A stretch of DNA of 35,663 nucleotides from assembly GCA_934130545.1 (NCBI GenBank), contig CAKOYD010000009.1, positions 1 to 35,663 of the forward strand. Reading direction: 5' to 3'. Position numbers and translations under genes: made by a program. The DNA is from an uncultured Bacilli bacterium. GTDB lineage: Bacteria; Bacillota_I; Bacilli_A; RF39; UBA660. Position 1 is the first letter of the stretch. Every line of letters starts with the position of its first letter. The notes beneath the pieces were generated by a model, which was not told where the DNA came from, made no database searches, and was given only the letters and a program-made list of their open reading frames with translations. Positions 30,870 through 35,663 of this stretch are shown here, piece after piece.

Positions 30870-32090
30870 TTAATTAATTTCCACAATATTTTCTAGTACA
30901 TTATTAAATTCATTATTAATATTTTTTACAAAGTATTTAAGTTCTTCACCACTGACATTGCTATTGTAATAATATAATTTATCATTGTTTAAAAATATTT
31001 CACCAATACTTTTGTTATTGGTTGTATAACAATCTGCATGTTTTATATTTTCAATATTTGTTGTAGCAACAACATAACTTTTATTTAATAAACAATTATT
31101 TAATTTAGACAAATCATTAGTATTATTTATTATTTTATTGTTGAATAAGTATTGTATAATTTTTAAACTACATTCTTTGTAAGAACAATTAATATTATTA
31201 AACATACAATTTATATTTAGTAATTTTTTTCTTATTAATAATTTTGTTTTTTTATTATTTGTAATTTTATAAAGGTTGTAGTAGTAAATAATTAAAACAT
31301 TTTTATTTAATTTATAAAATTGTAAATCATGTTCTAATATATTAATTAAGAGTTCCCCATATTTTTTTTCTAAATTACAAGTTAATTCTTTTCCATATTT
31401 GGTAGTAGGAATAATACGATTCTCATTAGATAAACAAGCGTAATCAAATAATTTACAAAAACTTGCAAGATAGTAATATAGACTAATAACATTATTGTTA
31501 TTATTATCATTACATTTATAACTACATGGTTCTATCACATAATCAATTAATTCTTGATAATTAATACATATATATTTATCTACACAATTAAATTTAGGTT
31601 CTTTTTCTAAAGATAGGTAAACAAATATATAATTCGTATCATCATCTTCTAAATTAGAAAAATACTCAATATATCTTTTACATTGTTCGTCATGTTCTTC
31701 AGAAAGCATTTTGTTTTCTAATATAATATTATATTTTTTATTATTGATTTTAAATTCTATTAATAAATCTAATCTATTTTTTCTATCTATTGCTACTTGT
31801 GTTTTAATGTTAATATTTTCAATTTTATATTTGTATAAATCTTCAATCTTTATTTGTGCTTTAGAATTGTTTTTAATTATTAATAATTCTATTAATTTTT
31901 CTAATGGATAAGTATATAAACCATAAACATTATCTTGTATTAATAGTGATTTTAATACATTAGTGTGTATGTCTTCTAGTCTAAAAAAGTCAAATTGATT
32001 AAAAACATTATAATTCATATAGTATTTTTCAAAACTTATCCATTCTTTACTATTTTTTAATTCTATTAATTTACAAATGTTGTCGTGCAT
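30870..32090 (-). CDS. PD-(D/E)XK nuclease superfamily protein
   Basis: 406 residues. The N-terminal part has FFRLEDIHTNVLKSLL (the E..H...L..LL lead helix) and then the nuclease core RLDLLIEF (Asp108) ... IILENKMLSEEHDEQCKRY (Glu125, Lys127, Gln136), the D-ExK-Q pattern of the PD-(D/E)XK_4 group. The C-terminal 250 residues are Asn/Tyr-rich and unrecognised. Such proteins are common cargo in mobile elements, and some act in DNA restriction. ATG 32090 has GAGGTGG upstream; an in-frame GTG overlaps that site. It is the first gene of the operon and is divergent from the XRE gene. Confidence 0.82.
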   Translation of the reverse strand: MHDNICKLIELKNSKEWISFEKYYMNYNVFNQFDFFRLEDIHTNVLKSLLIQDNVYGLYTYPLEKLIELLIIKNNSKAQIKIEDLYKYKIENINIKTQVAIDRKNRLDLLIEFKINNKKYNIILENKMLSEEHDEQCKRYIEYFSNLEDDDTNYIFVYLSLEKEPKFNCVDKYICINYQELIDYVIEPCSYKCNDNNNNNVISLYYYLASFCKLFDYACLSNENRIIPTTKYGKELTCNLEKKYGELLINILEHDLQFYKLNKNVLIIYYYNLYKITNNKKTKLLIRKKLLNINCMFNNINCSYKECSLKIIQYLFNNKIINNTNDLSKLNNCLLNKSYVVATTNIENIKHADCYTTNNKSIGEIFLNNDKLYYYNSNVSGEELKYFVKNINNEFNNVLENIVEIN

Positions 32091-32108
32091 GGCAACCACC
32101 TCAAGTAT

Positions 32109-32137
32109 ATTATACTACACTTCGGGTATATTAACAA
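32109..32137 (-). promoter_or_regulatory. promoter of the PD-(D/E)XK operon
   Basis: TTGTTA (32132-32137), a 17-base spacer and TATAAT (32109-32114). It faces the XRE gene at 32197. The intervening CAACAA/TTGTTAG inverted repeat near 32154-32176 may be the repressor's operator. Confidence 0.72.
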
Positions 32138-32196
32138 TAACCTCCGGTGCAATCAACAAATACTTTTAGTTGTTAGAATTATATTAGGTGATTCAA

Positions 32197-32580
32197 ATGA
32201 GAATAAATGACAAGGAAAACTACAATTTAATTCGTGAATCTATTGATATGTCAAACCTTAAAAAGCTTATGGATAGCAAAGGTTATAGTGTTGTTAAAGT
32301 TGCAGTAAATACAAAAGTAAGCACATCATCAGTAAACTCATATATAAATGCACAAAAACTACCAAGTGTAACAGCATTAAAAAGTTTAGCAGATTATTTA
32401 GATACATCTTGTGATTATCTAATAGGTAGAACTGACAATCCATTAAGTATAGATAATTTAAGTAAATTTAGTGATCCAAAAATTAATACACTTTTAAATA
32501 ATATATTATCATTACCAAAAGATAAGTTTGATTTAATTGTTGAATTAATAAACTCTTATACAAAGAGTTCAAACAAATAG
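32197..32580 (+). CDS. XRE-family transcription repressor
   Basis: 127 residues. The HTH occupies about residues 18-75 (MSNLKKLMDSKGYSVVKVAV, TSSVNSYINAQKLPSVTALKSLADYLDTSCDYLIGRTD). The C-terminal 45 residues are helical (INTLLNNILSLPKDKFDLIVELINSY). This resembles phage and ICE repressors that control early genes. ATG 32197 was chosen because TAGGTGAT precedes it; an in-frame GTG at 32188 lies within that site. Its divergent neighbour is the PD-(D/E)XK operon. Confidence 0.9.
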   Translation: MRINDKENYNLIRESIDMSNLKKLMDSKGYSVVKVAVNTKVSTSSVNSYINAQKLPSVTALKSLADYLDTSCDYLIGRTDNPLSIDNLSKFSDPKINTLLNNILSLPKDKFDLIVELINSYTKSSNK

Positions 32581-32784
32581 GAAATAGTACTTATTATATT
32601 AATATAGATATAACTATAAATATAGTAATGTAATATTTCTTTTTTGTTTTTGAAAAGTTTATTGTTAATTATATGTTACCAAAGTTAAATTTAATTGCAA
32701 GATATAATTACAAACTTTTTCTTTTTTTAAAATTCAATACAAAACAAACCAAAGTTGTATTGTATTGTTTATTAGGTAAGAGAG

Positions 32785-32818
32785 AGTGTCACCCAATTTT
32801 TACAAGTTTGGTGACACT
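32785..32818 (+). terminator. hairpin, possible terminator
   Basis: AGTGTCACC (32785-32793) and GGTGACACT (32810-32818), a perfect nine-base stem followed by TTGTTT. It could end the XRE transcript. The other sequence between 32581 and 33199 holds no ORF that I can support. Confidence 0.55.
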
Positions 32819-32883
32819 TTGTTTAGTTGTGAATATAAACTATCAATAATAATAGTTTTAAAAAGCTAAACAAATATTATTGC

Positions 32884-32913
32884 AAAAAAATAAACCACTA
32901 TTAGTTTAGTGGC
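32884..32913 (-). terminator. minus-strand terminator
   Basis: Minus strand CCACTA, a six-base loop, TAGTGG, then TTTATTTTTTT. It would end a transcript that reads the small membrane protein and the hairpin array. Confidence 0.75.
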
Positions 32914-32962
32914 TTATGTATTATATAAATAGATTTAATGTTAGTTTATCTTCCTTACGGAT

Positions 32963-33086
32963 TAGTGCTGTTTTAACATTCAGCACTATTTTAAAGTGGT
33001 TTTATTTATGTTAGTTTTTCTTCCTATCAGGATTGTATTGTTAATACTTTCTGTATTAGGATTTATATAGTTTTAACTTTCTATAT
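32963..33086 (-). ncRNA. structured RNA candidate with repeated hairpins
   Basis: Hairpin 1 (32963-32988, eight-base stem TAGTGCTG/CAGCACTA) and hairpin 3 (33065-33086, six-base stem ATATAG/CTATAT) have different stems but almost the same ten-base loop, TTTTAACATT and TTTTAACTTT. Both are followed by ATTTTAAAGT. A third, smaller stem (TAATAC/GTATTA, 33042-33058) lies between. Different stems that still pair suggest selection for structure. The strand is assigned because a promoter (33429-33458) and a terminator (32884-32913) bracket it on minus. Confidence 0.45.
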
Positions 33087-33199
33087 TATTTTAAAGTAAT
33101 AGTACTTACTAATTAATAAACTAATATAATATTTATTATTTATTATTAATTAGTAAAATAATTCTCTTTCTCTTTAAAATGTCTTTCTTCTTTTAGAAA

Positions 33200-33379
33200 T
33201 TAAGGTACTGAAATTGAAATTAATAGTTTTAGTATTAGTCTTATTAATAGGATTATTATTACGATTATGATTATTAGTATTCCTAGTGTGATTATTAGTT
33301 TTCTTTTTCTTTCTTTTATGTTTTCTCTTTGTTTTTTTAGTTTTCTTTCCTTGGACTTGTATGTGTATCCACTGTTCAT
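33200..33379 (-). CDS. small single-pass membrane protein
   Basis: 59 residues from ATG 33379: a highly basic cytoplasmic start (residues 1-27, with KSKERKLKKQREN), then one Ile-rich helix to about residue 53. The longer frame begins upstream of the promoter at 33429-33458, so this is the first Met available to the transcript. The ribosome site is weak (GGGA 10 bases upstream). Positive-inside topology puts the N-terminus in the cytoplasm. No family recognised. Confidence 0.55.
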   Translation of the reverse strand: MNSGYTYKSKERKLKKQRENIKERKRKLIITLGILIIIIVIIILLIRLILKLLISISVP

Positions 33380-33428
33380 GAACGAATCTAATCCCAGCGT
33401 CCCCGTCCTTCTAGTTGTATTTATCCAA

Positions 33429-33458
33429 ATTATACCACCATTATGCCAAAAGTGTGAA
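33429..33458 (-). promoter_or_regulatory. promoter upstream of the small membrane protein
   Basis: TTCACA (33453-33458), an 18-base spacer and an extended -10 TGGTATAAT (TATAAT at 33429-33434). Transcription would start near 33422 and give a leader of about 42 bases that includes the GC-rich block. Confidence 0.55.
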
Positions 33459-33658
33459 ACCTTTGAACTTAGTGCCATATAAACCATCACTTTACATAAG
33501 TTATTGCAAAATATACAAAGTGTGTGACCGTAGTATAGATACACGCCTCAACTACGTAATTTTAAATCTATTATATAATACATCACCGTCCCTTTCACTT
33601 TAATTATATGCTTTTGAAAACATATTATTCCAAAATTCGACAAATTTTTCAAAAAAAT

Positions 33659-33937
33659 TTAATTTTTTTTAACTTTTACGTTTAATTTATCTATAAATGT
33701 AAGATTATATTCATCTTTTAGTATTTTTTCTACCAGAGTATTTACTAACTCAAGTTCATCTTCTTTTAATAGAAAAGAGTTTTCTGCTTCATTTACTATT
33801 TGAAAATATTTATAATCGTGATTATTATTAAATCTACCATATAAAGAGTTAATATTACTTGCAATTATATAAGCAAAGCATTTTATATAGTTATTTTTAG
33901 TGTCATTATAATATTTGTCATAATCTTCTTTCTTCAT
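33659..33937 (-). CDS. hypothetical protein downstream of pcfJ
   Basis: 92 residues, soluble, helical, acidic at the end of the middle part (EAENSFLLKEDELELVNTLV). AAAGGAATGATTAA precedes the ATG. Thirteen bases separate it from the end of the PcfJ-like gene, so it belongs to that operon. No family recognised. The stretch between it and the promoter at 33429 carries no gene that I can support. Confidence 0.72.
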   Translation of the reverse strand: MKKEDYDKYYNDTKNNYIKCFAYIIASNINSLYGRFNNNHDYKYFQIVNEAENSFLLKEDELELVNTLVEKILKDEYNLTFIDKLNVKVKKN

Positions 33938-33950
33938 TTAATCATTCCTT

Positions 33951-35369
33951 TCAAGTATTTAATAATTTTAGTTTAGACCATTTATCAATAAAATTCAATT
34001 GTTCGGTGGAAGGTGCTTGATTACACTTAATTCTACTTTGAATTACTTTTCCATTTCTAACTTCAATAGTTACTAAAGACTTATCTTTGTTTGCTAGTTC
34101 TCTCATAAAATATATATCAGTTTCTCCAAGTGCATATCTTGATGTATAAGTCTTAACACAATTTTCCATTTGTTTAGATTCATTTATTAAACTATTGGTA
34201 CTATCTGCTGGAAATACTATATATTTTTTATTTTGATAAATATTATTATTTAATAATTTTAATCGCTCTTTGATTAATTTATCATTTGCTTCATCAATAA
34301 CATCTTCTAGTATTTTATTAACTTTATTATGTTCTTTTATTAAGTTAGTAGGATAAAGTATTTTGCTATCTTTCATATTATATTGTAGTTGTTTGCAAAC
34401 TCTTAAATAATCTAAATATTCGTGTTCATAATATTTATCTTTAGATAAAACAATATTATATGCTTTTTCTAAATCTACATAGTTAGATAATTCTTTTAAA
34501 TTATGAAAGCCTACAAGTTTTCTAATAAGTTTAATATCTTGCTTTTTTATAAGTATTAGTATTTCTAATTCTTCATAAGTGATATTGTATTTTTTCATAA
34601 AACTATAAAATGTTTTAGGTATTCCAAATATTTCTTCAAAATTTTTGCCTGTATAAAATTTATTTGCTTTATATGCTAAATTATATAATTTCATTTTTAC
34701 TAACATTTCAAAACTACGATAATGTGCTACATTAGTAAAGTAGTATATAAAATCTATATAATTACATTTAGAAATAAACTTATCTAATTGTGAATATTTT
34801 AAGTCAGTATTTTTTATTAATGCTTTAATATTATAAGGACAAACCATACCAATAATATCTCGATAACTCCAACGTTTATCTCTTTTACGCCAATTAGTAA
34901 ATGTTTGATGATGTGCTATATACATATAGCCCATATGATTATTAACTTGATTACTCACAAAATCTTCACAGCCATTATTCTCAATAATACTTCTCATAAA
35001 TTCAGTAATTGTATGATTAACTTTATAATTGTTATAAGTAGAGTAAAGTTCAAATGTTCTTAATACAAACACATCATCAACTTTATCAAGTAGTTGTAAA
35101 TTATCTTTAAATGTATATTCTTGTAATCTATCACTTTTAACCAATAATTTTTGATGACAATTAGGACATTTACATTCTTCATTAATTTTTATTTTAGTAG
35201 TAAAGGTAAACTTACAATTAGTACAATAGCAACAGCCACCTTTGCTTCTTATAATTAAATTGTGAGTTTTTTCCTTTTTGTTTTTAAACTTAATAAAATA
35301 ATCTGGAATAATAAATGTTTTGTCTGATTTATTCAATATAACTTGATATTTCTTTTTTATATAAGACAT
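33951..35369 (-). CDS. PcfJ-like protein
   Basis: 472 residues. An N-terminal zinc ribbon (GGCCYCTNCKF ... CKCPNCHQKL, about residues 45-78) is followed by a long helical region. The C-terminal PcfJ signature is SKQMENCVKTYTSRYALGET, then DIYFMREL, LVTIEVRNGKVIQSRIKCNQAPS. PcfJ was named from the Enterococcus conjugative plasmid pCF10; its function is not established. Three bases separate it from the PcfK-like gene. It supports a conjugative or mobilisable element. Confidence 0.85.
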   Translation of the reverse strand: MSYIKKKYQVILNKSDKTFIIPDYFIKFKNKKEKTHNLIIRSKGGCCYCTNCKFTFTTKIKINEECKCPNCHQKLLVKSDRLQEYTFKDNLQLLDKVDDVFVLRTFELYSTYNNYKVNHTITEFMRSIIENNGCEDFVSNQVNNHMGYMYIAHHQTFTNWRKRDKRWSYRDIIGMVCPYNIKALIKNTDLKYSQLDKFISKCNYIDFIYYFTNVAHYRSFEMLVKMKLYNLAYKANKFYTGKNFEEIFGIPKTFYSFMKKYNITYEELEILILIKKQDIKLIRKLVGFHNLKELSNYVDLEKAYNIVLSKDKYYEHEYLDYLRVCKQLQYNMKDSKILYPTNLIKEHNKVNKILEDVIDEANDKLIKERLKLLNNNIYQNKKYIVFPADSTNSLINESKQMENCVKTYTSRYALGETDIYFMRELANKDKSLVTIEVRNGKVIQSRIKCNQAPSTEQLNFIDKWSKLKLLNT

Positions 35370-35372
35370 AAC

Positions 35373-35663
35373 TTACACTCCCAAAGATAATTGTGTATTA
35401 TTTGAATTATTTGTTTCTGCTTTAGGTGTTTGATTTACTTTATTATTAATTTTAGTTATACCAAGGTCTTCATTAGATTTAATATAATATTCAACTGCCC
35501 AGTCATAAACATTTTGGTCTTCAATTATTGCTACATTATTAATTGCTTGTTCTTTTGCTTTAGATTTTATATAATCTATCATTTCATTTATGTTTTTCTC
35601 ATCTTTTAAATATATATCACTCATTTCAGGTTGATTTAATAAATACTTAATAATTTTAATTAA
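35373..35663 (-). CDS. PcfK-like protein, 5' end outside the window
   Basis: The visible 96 codons are open to the window edge, so the Met at 35624 is probably internal. The pattern NINEMIDYIKSKAKEQA, NVAIIEDQNVYDWAVEYYIK, EDLGI and the end NTQLSLGV match PcfK family proteins, which pair with PcfJ. No start or ribosome site can be given. Confidence 0.72.
   Translation of the reverse strand, partial: LIKIIKYLLNQPEMSDIYLKDEKNINEMIDYIKSKAKEQAINNVAIIEDQNVYDWAVEYYIKSNEDLGITKINNKVNQTPKAETNNSNNTQLSLGV

Larger units (their letters stand above)
22658..35663. mobile_element. integrative element (ICE/IME-like), right end only
   Basis: Bounded on the left by the split tRNA-Leu att site and open at the window's right edge. 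It contains, in order, attachment arms, a tRNA, integrase, excisionase-like, DnaB-like and Rep genes, HTH/resolvase, a PD-(D/E)XK operon, an XRE repressor, and PcfJ/PcfK genes of conjugative plasmids. Its own replication genes suggest an integrated plasmid-like element. No relaxase or type IV secretion gene is visible in this part. Confidence 0.8.

Noticed and set aside
32941..33090. Possible CRISPR-like array
   Set aside because: The repeats differ in stem sequence and length, are few, and there are no cas genes; they look like RNA hairpins.
33267..33482. Plus-strand 71-codon ORF
   Set aside because: It mirrors the minus-strand membrane protein gene; its hydrophobicity comes from the reversed basic and AT-rich sequence, and it has no ribosome site.
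33380..33544. 114-residue version of the small membrane protein
   Set aside because: The upstream part spans the promoter at 33429-33458 and has no protein-like composition or ribosome site.

Overview
The window is very AT-rich and reads as an uncultured, reduced-genome, low-GC member of the Bacillota (Bacilli-like, the kind seen in gut metagenomes). This rests on the gene order prp between rplU and rpmA, the cdd-era-yqzL-recO order known from Bacillus, Gram-positive regulatory RNAs (L21 leader, SAM-I riboswitch), a CIRCE-like operator, and endospore genes (GerE, GerM, SpoIIIAH, SpoIVFA/SpoIVFB-like). The species cannot be named from the sequence.

Layout. (1) 1-900: two related small loci, each with a tiny hydrophobic peptide on the minus strand and a convergent antisense RNA on the plus strand, resembling type I toxin-antitoxin modules. 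The first peptide is frameshifted and the second is intact behind a 70-codon gene. A GNAT acetyltransferase follows. (2) 1.6-18.7 kb: chromosomal core, mostly minus strand: rplU-prp-rpmA, a DUF1294 membrane protein, a short MetK behind a SAM-I riboswitch, SpoIVFB/SpoIVFA-like genes, recO-yqzL-era-cdd, tRNA-Arg(UCU), gerM, gerE, spoIIIAH, a lipoprotein, recX, a TasA/camelysin-like surface protein, a membrane protein of GT-C-like character, an M23 coiled-coil hydrolase, htpG, a cysteine desulfurase and a transglutaminase-like protein. Three sporulation genes share sigma-E-like upstream sequences. (3) 18.7-22.6 kb: an accessory scar with a KilA-N fragment and a possible relaxase C-terminal fragment. 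These flank a two-gene operon, XRE-CYTH followed by HD-CYTH. (4) 22.66 kb to the right edge: an integrative element. Its boundary is the 3' half of a tRNA-Leu(CAA) cut exactly at the anticodon loop. It carries a complete tRNA-Leu(CAA), a tyrosine integrase, an excisionase-like protein, a DnaB-like ATPase, a replication initiator with iteron-like repeats, a serine resolvase, a PD-(D/E)XK / degenerate-DnaA / unknown / lipoprotein operon behind a divergent XRE repressor, a structured non-coding stretch, and PcfJ/PcfK conjugation-associated genes that run off the window.

How it may work. The most striking unit is the XRE-CYTH/HD-CYTH operon. A SAMHD1/YwfO-type HD dNTPase releases inorganic triphosphate, and CYTH (triphosphate tunnel) enzymes bind or hydrolyse exactly that compound. 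Here both are in one polypeptide, next to a DNA-binding protein carrying its own CYTH domain. That suggests a self-sensing dNTP-depletion system, possibly antiviral. The second point of interest is the element's DnaA domain III look-alike. It lacks the Walker A lysine, the arginine finger and the DNA-binding domain, and looks like a non-catalytic mimic or loader protein.
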